Notes under the pieces: generated by a model | Told to the model about the DNA's origin: nothing | What the model saw: the letters and a program-made list of their open reading frames with translations, nothing else | The model's database searches: none | From: Serripes groenlandicus | Taxonomy: Eukaryota > Mollusca > Bivalvia > Cardiida > Cardiidae | Direction: 5' to 3' | Assembly: GCA_031761405.1 (NCBI GenBank) | Contig: JASEVX010000013.1 | Coordinates: 56,916,603-56,980,602 of the forward strand | Length of the DNA: 64,000 bases | Program-made: the position numbers and the translations under genes | Shown here: in pieces, positions 11,820 to 22,572 of the stretch | Position numbering within the stretch: position 1 is the first letter of the stretch | Layout: the number at the start of each line of letters is the position of its first letter

Positions 11820-12180
11820 TGAAAGTTTGATGAAGAAGTATTAAGAAATGGCAAAATTATTGCTGACTTTAAGTTAACATGACAAAATCAAAGTACACAA
11901 AAGGGAAAATCTTTGTCAAATGTGACCTTGACGCAAATAGTTTGGTTGCATTACAACCCTGTTGTCATAAACAAAAAAAAGTTTGACGAAGAAATATTGA
12001 GAAATGGCAAAGAAATAGCTTAGATTATGTAATTTGGACAACATATAAGTACAAAAAGGGGCAAAACTCTACAAATATGGTTAACAAAGTTATGTGCCTT
12101 GACGCAGTTGTCTATTTTGTCATTAGAAACAAGTATGCAAAGTTTGAAGTAAATATGTTTCATAGTATATAAGAAATAAG
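11820..12180. repeat. ~155-bp degenerate tandem repeat
   Basis: The phrase TTTGA(T/C)GAAGAA(G/A)TATT(A/G)AGAAATGGCAAA occurs near 11827 and 11982, and GACCTTGACGC or GCCTTGACGC recurs downstream of it. It is a dispersed-repeat type also familiar from other molluscs; no coding. Confidence 0.6.
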
Positions 12181-12339
12181 TATTTTTAAAAAATGACTTA
12201 AGCGTCCTACTTTCCTAGCAAACAAAATGCAATTAAATACACTTCAAATTAAACGCGCACATGTCCTGTCGTAACAAAGACTAATCATGGCAACTTAACA
12301 GTTCATATATGCAACATAAGAAGTAAGAATGTCGGAATA

Positions 12340-12900
12340 AATTGACTATGCCTCACAATAATTATTTTTTATTACTGTATTAAACACTATGTAGTGGGTA
12401 CTCAAAAGAATTCGAAAGATCAGTAGATTTACAAAATTCCAATATCAAATATACAATGTGGTGCTTTTTAGTCCTGCCCAAATATGTTAAAATATATATT
12501 ACATTTTTTTTACCTGGCATTGAAAAAAAACCTCACTTCTGTGTTATGTAATCAGTTTCCCCATACTGAGTGAAATGTGGTGTTTGGATCCTGGGAAATC
12601 GCAATGCTACATAAAAAATGTTATGTGACCTATTGATCATTCATTCATGTAGTAAAGAGATCTGACATAATGAATATTGCAACACAATGTATCTTTTAGT
12701 ACTAAATACTATCTTGTAGGTACTCAAAAGATCAGTAGATTGCCAAATTTCAAATTTCAATATAAAATGTTATAAGACCGTAGTGATCATTTAGTTCAGA
12801 GCCATTGGTAAGGAGTCCTGAATAAATTGTCCATTACTTAACAAAATCTTTCAAGTAATGAATTAAACACTATATTTTGGGTACTCAAAACAATTGCCTT
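12340..12900. repeat. ~160-bp degenerate repeat
   Basis: TTAAACACTAT...GGTACTCAAAA occurs near 12373, 12700 and 12860, and GCTACATAAAAAATGTTATG near 12604 has a relative near 12760. A similar copy lies at about 39170-39285, directly before the second 44-bp array. Confidence 0.6.
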
Positions 12901-13297
12901 AATCACTGAGACGAGTCTTTTGATAATTGTGGACATTAATAATAAAACGAGGACTCAGGAGTACATCATTCGAACCACTGCACTAGTGTTAAGTTGGAAT
13001 AGGAACCGCAATGAATGTGTGTATAACTCAGTCTCACTATACACCAATCCAAGAACTCTTATATCATGTCAATCTATTTCCAGAGCAGTGGACCTTTTGA
13101 TGTATGTACTAGTTCGCGGTCAGTTGAATGTTATGACCCACAACATCAAGTTTGGAGGTCACATACGGATTTAAGAAAATAAAATACAACCGTTATCTGT
13201 AACTCTAGGTGACACACGATTATTTTGACGTGTCTGTTTATAAAGAAGGTAAGACCGATTGAGCGGAAATCTTACTGAACGACATATAAAACAAATC

Positions 13298-13493
13298 TTA
13301 ACCCTTTCAATGCTGACTTTCTCAAATGGAATTATCCACCTTCGCGTTTCGAAGAGACCAATATCGATTATAAAAGTATTAAGATGAAATTGTTGAGTTT
13401 AGCAAACTGTAGAGTGACTGATCACACGGCTGGTCTGACTATATACTGGTGGCACTGTTTTCACAAAATCGTTTTCAGAAGTCAAAGGGTTAA
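13298..13493. mobile_element. MITE with TTAA on both sides
   Basis: TTAA at 13298-13301 is followed by CCCTTTCAATGCTGACTTTC. The other end reads GTCAAAGGG followed by TTAA at 13490-13493. The ~188-bp body has inverted CCCTTT/AAAGGG termini flanked by TTAA, as expected of piggyBac-type non-autonomous elements. A diverged copy is at about 60270-60468. Confidence 0.7.
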
Positions 13494-13574
13494 TAAAATA
13501 GGTCTTGAAATTAGCTAAATGAATTTATCTGTGTTCTTGTACAAACATTTGGTTGTATAAAGTGACAGGCACAA

Positions 13575-13760
13575 ACAGACGACTTTTTCAAAATATTGTC
13601 GCAAAAGAGAAATGCTCATGATAAACAGTTTCTCCTTTTGTCACACTGTTTTTAACTCTTTTTAATAATTTAAGCCTCACTAATGGAGAACTTTGACGTT
13701 TTTGCCAAAAAAAAGTCAAAGACGTCTGCTGCAGATTTCTTGTTTGTGGAAAAGGGTTAA
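13575..13760. mobile_element. MITE (CCCTTTCCCA family), left end degraded
   Basis: The body has CAAAAGAGAAATGCTCATGA and GACGTCTGCTGCAGA. The right terminus GGAAAAGGGTTAA ends at 13760 with TTAA at 13757-13760. The homologous copy at 60671-60865 sits in the same duplicated context. Confidence 0.6.
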
Positions 13761-13819
13761 TGTCAATACACAATTCGTTGCCAATTGCTCCTGTCTGTCG
13801 TACTGTGGGTGAATGTGAG

Positions 13820-14480
13820 GTTCACTGACACTCAATCTCAATTCTTTGATTCAGTTTTCCTGTAGATCGGTTTTGGTCTTCAACACACATAAGTGTTTTC
13901 ATTAATATCACTGTGAACAATTCTTGTGAATTCAGTCTTCTACGGCAAAGTACAGTGTACTCTCTGATCCCTGTTGCATATACCCTTACATGTACAGAAC
14001 AAGATATAATGAAACATTGGAGGGAAACCAACCCGTTACATTATCTAAGAGAGACTTCTTTTTACTATGTATTGTTTATGCTTGTAACAAGTACTGTATT
14101 GATTATATCCCTATACGTATATATTGTATTCTGTATAACTGTTATACTTTGCGATTGTATTGTCACTCTAGTTGTTGTTGTCATTGAATAAACACAGTTT
14201 AGTTATATCAGTTCAGAAGTTCTTTATATATATTCATCAAAAGTGATAAAATATAATTTCGACAATAGTAAATTAATATCACACTGCACTCGATGTGGTT
14301 TAATCTGAATATACACTATTTCCAAATTTGCAACGAGGTTTCCGACAAACAAAGTAAACTTTCATTTGGTAGCATGAACCAATGGGCAGTTCTTACATAC
14401 ACAATTAATTTGTTTTATCATCTGGAGCATAACTCATTTGGTAAAGAAAGGGGACGTATTACTCGACAAGTTCTTACAAA
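13820..14480. repeat. Duplicated module (copy at 14 kb)
   Basis: Same non-coding module as at 2.64-3.42 kb and 60.9-61.5 kb (GATTCAGTTTTCCTGTAGA, AACCAACCCGTTACAT, CTAAGAGAGACT, GAATAAACACA, TTTGCAACGAGGTTTC). It is followed by a short stretch of the ~100-bp repeat (CTCATTTGGTAAAGAAAGG, GTATTACTCGACAAG) and then by the 44-bp array. Confidence 0.75.
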
Positions 14481-14639
14481 CACAATTTACTTATTCGGAC
14501 TATTACACTTGAAAAGAGATAGAAAGGGTAAATGCGTGAAACTTCGTATTTTCGAGTTGTACTTTGTGCCGCAATCTATATTGTTGAATATCAGTAATAA
14601 TGAGGTCATATACAGATCAATAATATTGAGTATAATTAC

Positions 14640-15850
14640 TTTATTCTGGTCAGGGACGGTTCAATATTGTTGGGTATTGATACCCTATTAAGGTCAGGTA
14701 CGGTTCAATATTGTTGAGTACTAATACACTATTAAGAGGTACAGGTCAATATTGTTGAGTATTAACCCTCGATGAAGGTCAGGTACTGGTCAATATTGAT
14801 AAGTAATAATACTCTATTCTGGTCAGGTACAGTTCAATAGTGTTGAGTAATAACACTCTATTAAGGTCAATTACATGTGAATTTCGATATTGTTGAGTAT
14901 TATTACTCTATTATGGTCAGTTACAGGTCAACTTTGTTGATAATAAGAATGATTAAGGTCAGGTACAGGTCAATATTGTTGAGTATTATTACTCTATTAA
15001 GGTCAAGTACTAGTCAATATTGTTGAGTACTAATAATATATTAAGGTCAGGTACAGGTCAATATTGTTGTGTATCAGAACTCCATTAACGTAAGGTACAT
15101 GTCAATATTGTTGAGTCTTAGTACTCTCTTAAGGTCAGGTAGAGGTCAATATTGCTGAGTTTCAAAACTCGATTAAGGTCAGGCACATATCAATATTGTT
15201 GAGTTTTAATACTTTATTAAGGTCAGGCAGAGGTCAATAGTGTTGAGTCGCATTTCTTTATTTAGTTCAGGTACAGGACAATATTGTTGAGTCTCAGAAC
15301 TTTATTAAGTATATGTAGAGGGCAATATTGTTGAATATTACTACTCTATATAGGTCTGGTACAGGTCAATAGTATTGAGTTTTAATACTCTATTACGGTC
15401 AGGTACAGGTCAATAGTATTGAGTATGAATACTCTATTAAAGTCAGGTACAGGTCAATAGTATTGAGTATTAATACTCTATTACGGTCAGGTACAGGTCA
15501 ATAGTGTTGAGTATTAATACTCTATTACGGTCAGGTACAGGTCAATAGTATTGAGTACGAATGCTCTATTATAGTCAGGTACAGGTCAATAATGTTGACT
15601 ATTAGTACTCTATTAAGGTCTGGTACGAGTCAATGTTGGTGAGTAGTAGTACTATATAAGAATCAGATCAATATTTTTGCGTATTCATGATATAAAGGTC
15701 ACGTACAGGTCTTTATTGTTACACAGTTCATTAACAGGTCAATATTGTTAGGTAGTACTAATTTACAATATCGGTTCACTAATGTTGAGTATTTTAATGT
15801 ATTAGGATCAGGTACAGGTCGTTATTGTTAAGCAAACCTTGTTTACACAT
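14640..15850. repeat. 44-bp minisatellite carrying DR5 elements
   Basis: About 25-27 copies of a 44-bp unit: AAGGTCAGGTACAGGTCA, then ATATTGTTGAGTATTAATAC, then TCTATT. The unit contains AGGTCA-N5-AGGTCA. Perfect copies lie at 14956-14972, 15044-15060, 15132-15148 and 15220-15236, and many more units differ by one base. The reverse complement of the unit matches the core of the ~100-bp array. Edges degrade gradually, as usual for old arrays. Confidence 0.92.
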
Positions 15851-15899
15851 TTCACGATCAGGTCCGAATTAGTCAAATGTTAATGTTAAAGTTCTATTA

Positions 15900-16560
15900 T
15901 AACCAAAACTCAACGACAGTAGAACCCTTTGCGATTGTTTCACATGGTGTGTTTATTAAATATATATTGTCAATACCTGTTATCGGACACAACAGCATTC
16001 TAAATCCTTAGCTATGAATGTCAATTACTATATATTTAAAAAGCAAGTTATTAAGTAGGTACATTTTTCTATAAGATATGCACAGTCACGTACTGCAGTT
16101 CTCTAGAAACCTGTAATATTTCAATTCTTAAATCCTTATTTGATCATCAAAACATATGCTGTTTGTACCCACAATATATATTGGAATGAGTAATATACCA
16201 TATATTGTAGAGCCAAGATCTTACTACATTTTTCCACGACGAATGAACTCACGTTTCTCTTGACAAACAAATTTAATTCCATGCACTGTAATACTGGTGT
16301 ATTTCCCTTGCTAACAGAACTGTCTCTGTCTGCAACTATCTGTGTTTGTTGTCAACATCGATAAACAACACCGTCTCCCATTTATGTCATAGCAACAGAC
16401 GAACAGGTGTAGTTGTCATGTTGGAAATATATAAACATCCATCCAACGTTGAAGATTCAATAGTGTATAAATTTGCATATACAATGACGTATATACTATT
16501 GTGTATTACGGATGTTACACTTTACTTAAAATTGTCGAATCATAAGTAAACTGGTTCCTC
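15900..16560. repeat. Duplicated module (copy at 16 kb)
   Basis: Landmarks AATGTCAATTACTATATAT, AAAAGCAAGTTATTAAGTAG, CATATGCTGTTTGTACC, ATATTGTAGAGCCAAGATC, CGACGAATGAACT, ACAGACGAACAGGTGTAG and TGAAGATTCAATAGTGTATA reappear in order at 27.0-27.5 kb and 43.5-43.9 kb. In all three places a 45-bp array follows. The 67-residue ORF here is not conserved between copies. Confidence 0.82.
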
Positions 16561-17030
16561 ACTAAACATACATATACATGCTAGGCATCAATGTCACCAG
16601 AAGACTGCATTTCTTTTTACTACACTACACTTCATAAACAAAGTTATGCCATTCAGTCATCATGATAATCATTTGTCTAAATATAGATATGTGCTTTCAT
16701 TAAGGAGTAATTCCAGGATGTTAAAATACCACATACACATTTTGGAATTTTGGAATTTTTGATGTTATCGATTAAACCACAAAAACGGACAATATGGGAT
16801 AAACATGCAATAAAAAAACATTTAACCCCGTCCCTGTTTAAAGCAACATTGGACATCGCATCAGACTACTTTTAAAACACCGAGAAAAGGTTTAAATTGC
16901 TAAAGACGTGAACTTTATTCTTTTTTCAAAATGATATCTATTTTAGTTATTTTAATAATAAAAAATAAAATACAAACTTAAAAACAAAGAAAGATGAGAG
17001 GTATTGCAACATTAATGCATAACATACTTA
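16561..17030. other. AT-rich spacer, nothing recognised
   Basis: No gene or tandem repeat is seen between the duplicated module and the 45-bp array. Confidence 0.4.
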
Positions 17031-17034
17031 ATCA

Positions 17035-17955
17035 TTGCTTGGTGTATGTAGGTAGATGCGATTTGTCGTAAGTGTGCATGGGTTGGTGTATATAGGTAGA
17101 CACGATACCGTCGTAAGTAATTGTTGGTTTGTGTATATATAGCTTAAAATGGTACTTTCGTAGACGTTCGTGGGTTGAGTATATATGTGAACACAATAAA
17201 TTCGTTAGTGTTCGTGGTTTGGTGTATAGACGTAGAGACCATACATTCATAAGTGTTCATTGATTGGTGTATTTAGGTAGACAATGTATGTTCATAAGTG
17301 TTCGTGGGTTGGTGTATACAGGTGGACACTGTAGGGTCGTAAGAGTCCGGTTAATATGCATGTATGATGTAAACACGGTACCGTGGTAAGTGTTCATGAG
17401 CTAGTGGATATTTGTTAACACGGTACGTTCGTATTCGTTGATTTGTGTATATAGGTAGACACGATACGTTCGTTAGTGTTCGTAGGTTGGTGTAAATAAG
17501 TAGACATGGTAAATTCTTGAGCTGGTGTATATGGGTAGACACGATGTGATTGTAAGTGTTCGTGGGTTGGTAAGTAGACACGATGCGTTCGTACGTGTTT
17601 GTGGGTGGATTTATAGAGGTAGACACGATACGTTCGTAAGTTTTCTTGGGTTGGTGTATATAGTTATACATGATACGTTCTTAAGTGTTCGTGGATTAGG
17701 GCATATAGGTAGACAAGGTACGTTCATAAGTGTTCGTGGGTTGCTGTATATAGGTAGACATGGTACGTTCTGAGGTGTTCTTCGATTAGTGTATATAGGT
17801 AGACACGGACCATTCGTAAGTGTTCGTGGGTTGGTGTATATAGGTAGACACGATACGTTCGTAAGTGTTCTTGGATTGGTGTATATAGGTAGACACGATA
17901 CGTTCGTAAGTGTTCATGGGATGGCGTATATATGTAGACACGATATAACTGTGTT
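17035..17955. repeat. 45-bp minisatellite, first array
   Basis: About 20 units of 45 bp: GTAAGTGTTCGTGGGTTGGT, then GTATATAGGTAGACACGATA, then CGTTC. Because 45 is divisible by 3, frames stay open across units. The plus strand gives a 15-residue period (YIGRHDTFVSVRGLV-like) and the minus strand another (YTPTHEHLRTYRVYL-like). I read these as array artefacts, since units diverge by stops and indels like neutral DNA. Further arrays are at 28490-30270 and 44450-44770. Confidence 0.92.
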
Positions 17956-18029
17956 ATATGACAATTCACGAGGGTTCATTTTCTACCTAATTTCGATAGC
18001 AGTGATGGGAATAATGTATTCATGAGTCT

Positions 18030-18340
18030 GCGATGAATTGCTTCTCACAAAGTCAGTGTACTAAGGTCATGACCAGGTCAACTTTGTCGAGTAATAACAG
18101 CAGAAAATCTGATCGAAAACCTTCAGTGTGGGAAAAAACATTCGTAAAGACCTTTCAAACAATTACATAATTATAGACGAATCTAAGGCAGACGAATTTG
18201 GGTTGTTTCTCCCTTTGCCACAGAATTTTAAACTGATTGTCATATTCAAACTTTCTTTTAAGTGATTTTACATAGTTTGCCGCGATGGTATTAATATTCG
18301 TCTGCTGCACATTTATTGTATTTGGGAAAGGGTGTTAAAA
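18030..18340. repeat. Duplicated module with one DR5 and MITE remnant
   Basis: It starts with a single relative of the 44-bp unit, with AGGTCA-TGACC-AGGTCA at 18064-18080 and GTCGAGTAATAAC after it. A MITE-like stretch follows (CAGACGAAT...ATTCGTCTGCTGCACATTTA...GGGAAAGGGTG). The same arrangement follows the 45-bp arrays at 30.33 kb and 44.83 kb, where the first half-site reads AGGTTA. Confidence 0.75.
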
Positions 18341-18854
18341 ATCGATTAAGAATATAATTGTCAAAATAAAATTAAATAGTTACTCATCAAATATTACATT
18401 TAATCGACAAATGGGGAATGCAATGCCCTGGTTACATGTACCTTCACATTCCATTGAACGACGTAGTGGCGTTTGAAAATGTAACTCAGATATTTAAAAG
18501 AAATCATTGTTAGAAAAGGAACATATTGAAGCTATTTATACTTTTAAACCATGATTTTAAAACGTGATCTACTGTAGAGATTTTAACGTTGCTTGTAAGG
18601 GTGAACGAGTTAACCTTTACCGGCATCCAAAACAATTGCTATATATGAGTCATCGAGGGAAAAATACGTAAAAATCTATATTAATTAAAGTTTAATAATT
18701 GAATGAAGTTGAAGATATAGTGACACACGAAGTGTTTGCACATTATAGCGAACATTTCCGTTGTCCTAAATTGTTTTCTAAATGCATATGAATAAGGGGT
18801 AGCGCTATATCATTGAGCCGGTTAATACATTGTTTACTTAAATACCCCACACTT

Positions 18855-19030
18855 GATTGACCCTTTTCCATAGGCAGACGTCTTTTTATCAGATATGTTT
18901 CCCGATTCCCTCAATGTATTCAATTCTATTTGGTAGTTATACAGTCATTTGTAGTGTTTTCAAATGGTCGTGCAATTAGGTTTTCAAAGTCGTCTGATGC
19001 TAATATATTGTATGTGGGAAGGGGTTGTCA
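18855..19030. mobile_element. MITE (CCCTTTCCCA family)
   Basis: GACCCTTTTCCATAGGCAGACG opens the element and GTCGTCTGATGC...TATGTGGGAAGGGGTTG closes it, giving inverted termini of about 20 bp around a ~170-bp body. The homologous element lies at 30908-31080 and 45330-45490 in the other duplicated units. Confidence 0.62.
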
Positions 19031-19435
19031 GTGAATCTATAATTTGAGAAGACGAACACTCAATAACAAACGTGGACGCGGAGAAATAACCTCGTTATGA
19101 TGAAGTTTACAATTTCTGAAATTAAAGAGCCAAGTCATTAGGACTTGAAATATTTAACCTTCTTTTCCCTGATACACCCATACATAGTTCTATAATTTGA
19201 TAAGGCGGACACTCAATAACAAAAATGGACGCGGAGAAATAACTCGTTATAATGAATTTTTAAAAAGGCATCTAGATTTGAAGTGTTTAACCTTTTCCCT
19301 GATATACACATACATAGTTCTATAATTTGATAATGCGGACACTCAATAACAAAAGTGGACGCGGAGAAATAACTCGTTATAGTTATTTTTTCAAAAGTCA
19401 TCTAGATTTGAAGTGTTTAACCTTTTCCCTGATAT
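19030..19435. repeat. ~130-bp tandem repeat, three copies
   Basis: The phrase ACTCAATAACAAA...GTGGACGCGGAGAAATAAC occurs near 19056, 19210 and 19340. The last two copies are about 130 bp apart and very similar. Single-copy relatives sit at 31090-31160 and 45505-45570. Confidence 0.82.
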
Positions 19436-19769
19436 AGACGTACATAGGCCTCTGATGAGGTCTCAATCTGCCACAATTCGTTCTGACTCTATCCAATACA
19501 TATACAATCATTTTTAGAACAAGTTAATAAGTGTATTTTTATGATGAATTGTTGTATGTTGGAAACAGTTGCACTATGGTATTTTCATAACTTGAATACA
19601 GATCAATCATTATGGAGATAAGGAAAATGTTATTTTGTTATGGTTTGTTGTGACGGTGATCGTTATTGGTGGTGATTAACTACTTTTTAAAGACAAATTA
19701 GTAGTTTGCCGATCAAACCTTTTCCTTTGCACGTTCAATGAAATAAATATTTTCCAGCGATACTCACCT

Positions 19770-20470
19770 TCAGTCTATCAGATTTAATAGAATTCACCAA
19801 GGACAGAATATCTGCCTATCAAGCCCTTCCGATTTACTTCCCTTTAACTTACACGAAAACATTAACCGTAACACACTGCGTTCTCGCGTAGACTATTTAT
19901 TGCCCAATGTCAATTGAACGCACGCGTCGTCCTTGGTAAGTCCGTAACAGATAAAATCCATCGTGTTTCAAACATAACTCATTAGTTTATATGTATCGTC
20001 CCAGAAAACGGACACTCGGGACTGAACGACCACAGATCTGCTTGCTCGGAAGCGAAGTCATAGCAGGATCGTTTTTGTTCGAAACCGTGTTATTCCAACA
20101 GTGTGTTGACGTCTATAGAAACGTTATAGAGCCGTGATATTTAACTTGGTGATGATGAGGTCTATCAAGCCAAGGTTTGTCATTTTAAATCCCCCTATTC
20201 GTTCGTTCTTTCTTTCCGATGATTGACACAGTCAGCGTTTATCTCATCGATGTTAAGTTAAATTATAAGACACAGTGATTAGTCTTAAGTTTAAAAATGT
20301 TATGGTGCAAGGGCCGTTTATGTTGATAAAACCCAAAGACAAAACACGTTCATCGCGGGTTAAGAGTCCATGCCCTGTTGCCCGCGAGGCCGACGCTCTA
20401 TCACCTAAACACTGTCTTCTACGTCTGTGTATTTCAGTTAAGTTAAGGACAATTGAGTCAAATAAAGTAT
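19770..20470. repeat. Duplicated module (copy at 20 kb)
   Basis: TCAGTCTATCAGATT, CTATCAAGCCCTTCCGA, TTACTTCCCTTTAACTTACA, GTATCGTCCCAGAAAACGGA, TGATTGACACAGTCAGCG and ATCGATGTTAAGTTAAA recur in order at 46.2-47.17 kb. Both copies end in a tRNA-like remnant followed by CACTGTCTTCTAC. No coding sequence is shared. Confidence 0.75.
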
Positions 20471-20479
20471 TTGCAGCTT

Positions 20480-20765
20480 TTATAATATAAAACACATTAG
20501 AGATTTGCAGATCTATATTTTGTAGCTTGTAGTTTATGAAACAATTAGTGATTTGCAGATGAAAAGTGTGCATCTTGTAGGATATGAAACAAGTAGTTTT
20601 TTGCGGATCAAACTTTGGCAGATTGTATGACATATAACACTTAGGGATTTGTTGATCGAACTATTGCATCTTGTATGCTTTAAAACAACAAGAAGCGATT
20701 TGCTGATCAACCTCTGGAGATCGATCTCTTGCAGATTGTAGGATATCGAATGTCTTAAATATGAT
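20480..20765. repeat. ~50-bp degenerate tandem repeat, five to six copies
   Basis: GATTTGCAGATC-like phrases recur at about 20503, 20552, 20597, 20646 and 20697, alternating with CATCTTGTAG or GCAGATTGTAG and GATATGAAAC. The period of 48-51 bp produces the repetitive minus-strand ORFs here, which I do not take as genes. Confidence 0.78.
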
Positions 20766-20989
20766 GACGTTATTAATTGAATAAGATCAGAAACTTTTTT
20801 TGTTAACAACGAGCATTGAAGACACATACGATCAAGTAGAATATCCATAATGCGCTTATTAAAAATTGTTATTGTTCCATTACCCCTATCTGACGACTTC
20901 AGACGGAACGAACCGAGTCAATACGAGGTTGTCAACGTAAATAATAGCCATGACCTTTCTTTTCGACCGCCAATCGCCAGACGAGGCTC

Positions 20990-21235
20990 ATATGTAATAT
21001 ACGCACGATCGCCTCATTGGTTCTTTGATAGAGCGTCCACCTCGACTGCTGGAGGACGCGAGTTTGATCCCCTGCCGGGTCATACCAAATTACATTTTAA
21101 AAATGGCGTTCTGTTCTAGGCGCTTAGGGTGGTTGCGTTAGCTTCAATGCTAAATTGTTTGTTTTAGGATAGGATAAATGGATCAGTGGTACTGGCAACT
21201 TACCCAGAATACGCCGTGATATAATTAAATAAGTG
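20990..21235 (+). mobile_element. tRNA-derived SINE
   Basis: tRNA-like head TTGGTTCTTTGATAGAGCG, then GGACGCGAGTTTGATCCCC (B box near 21060). The tail reads GGTACTGGCAACTTACCC, CGCCGTGATATAATTAAATA. Same subtype as 6611-6860. It lies upstream of the intact cGLR's 3' end as that copy lies upstream of the pseudogene's. Confidence 0.78.
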
Positions 21236-21239
21236 ATGA

Positions 21240-21705
21240 AACCAATTTGTTATACCATGCCTACAATCGCAAATCAATTAAATATGCAAAGGCCTAAATT
21301 CCGAGGGATATTCTTTGTAAAAACGTGTTGTAAATTTATTTACGGATATGTATTAATTAAACTCGAACACATGCATACATTATGTCTACTCTTTTCTATG
21401 AATGACCGTTTCCTCTCTAAACAGTATATTTCTCTCATAATAACTTAATTACCAATAATAACAACATACATTTACCATAACAAGGCACGTCAACTATGGA
21501 GTTTATTCATTTATGCAATAGTATATACAGCAATAGTAATCATGAATGGCATTTTATCAAACTGTGATAGCAAACATTGTTTAGCTAACGTACTATACGA
21601 TAAAAGGAAATACCGAAATATATCTGATATTGTTTTTTATAGTATGCATTTCACAGAAAAACGCGACGCCCAGCAATAAAACCCCAGATAATGTACTCTG
21701 AAATA
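21240..21705. other. AT-rich DNA, nothing recognised
   Basis: No gene or repeat is seen between the two SINEs. Confidence 0.4.
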
Positions 21706-21707
21706 GC

Positions 21708-21860
21708 AGTGACGGAGTGTTAACCATGTCGTATTTAAAACTGAACGTCCCGGTTCGATTCCTGCTCGCAGTACTCATGAAAAATATCATTTGAGCATTG
21801 AACATGTCCTAGCTCAGTGAATGTTTGTCGTGCACTGATCATCAACTGTTAGGATCATAG
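21708..21860 (+). mobile_element. SINE 5' part, paralogous to 7497-7660
   Basis: The head has GGAGTGTTAACCATG and B box CCCGGTTCGATTCC near 21749. CTCGCAGTACTCATG, CATGTCCTAGCTCAGTGAATG and ACTGATCATCAAC follow. It stands 3' of the intact cGLR just as 7497-7660 stands 3' of the pseudogene. Confidence 0.75.
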
Positions 21861-22146
21861 TAAAACAAACAAGCCGTTCCTGGAGTTTGAGGGGCGGGGC
21901 GTTTTACCTCTCCGGTCTGGCATTATGTACAGTAACATTGACGTTCCACTATTGGGGCTAAATTTCTAGTTTGTTATCAGATGATGCATTTAGTATATGT
22001 AACATATAAGCGGAATGTAGATAATCTGCTGAGACTGCGTGTACACACAAATTAACTGTACAAATAATTATTAAGACCTCGAATCAGCAGAGGCTGCTTA
22101 TACTTTAATTTTAGGTTAACCAGCCGTTTTACACCATTATTTTACA

Positions 22147-22435
22147 TAAGTCGACAGTTCACATATGTATGATTCCTGGTAAACAAACGAGTACTAGGCT
22201 AGACAAGGTGTGGGTACCATTGACTCCCGCTTCCAATGTATTGACGCTAACCACTCTGTCACGGTGGATTCCTCGCTCAAGTATTGACTGTTCGTAGATG
22301 CATTCAAGATCTCATATCCCCAACGCTAACCACTCGGCGATGGCGGATTCCATGTCCAAATATTGACTGTAAGTTAAGATCTCATATCCCCAACGCTGAC
22401 GCTAACCACTCGGCCACGACGGATTCTTCACACAA
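22147..22435 (-). mobile_element. SINE with repeated tRNA-like heads
   Basis: Minus-strand tail CGACAGTTCACATATGTATG and CAAACGAGTACTAGGCTAG lead to a tRNA-like head GACGCTAACCACTCTGTCAC near 22248. The head motif (CGCTAACCACTCGGC) is then repeated near 22323 and 22398, each preceded by ATCTCATATCCCCAACGC. This is a SINE whose 5' head was tandemly duplicated. Confidence 0.65.
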
Positions 22436-22572
22436 GCCTTGGATTCTAAAAGATCTAAAGTCACCTGGCGCGGCTCATACATATCAGGATAAACCTAAAC
22501 GTTAATGCGCATCGGTTTAACCTGAATGGATATATAAATTATGATGTCATTTTGATCTATATCATGCTAACC

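Noticed and set aside
12920..13174. 84-residue plus-strand protein
   Set aside because: It includes a lone inverted 45-bp-repeat unit (near 13038) and has no family resemblance; the partner module at 60 kb does not keep the frame.
17525..18025. Genuine repeat protein genes over the 45-bp array
   Set aside because: Frames are open on both strands simply because the period is a multiple of three; monomers carry stops and indels and no start or splice context fits.
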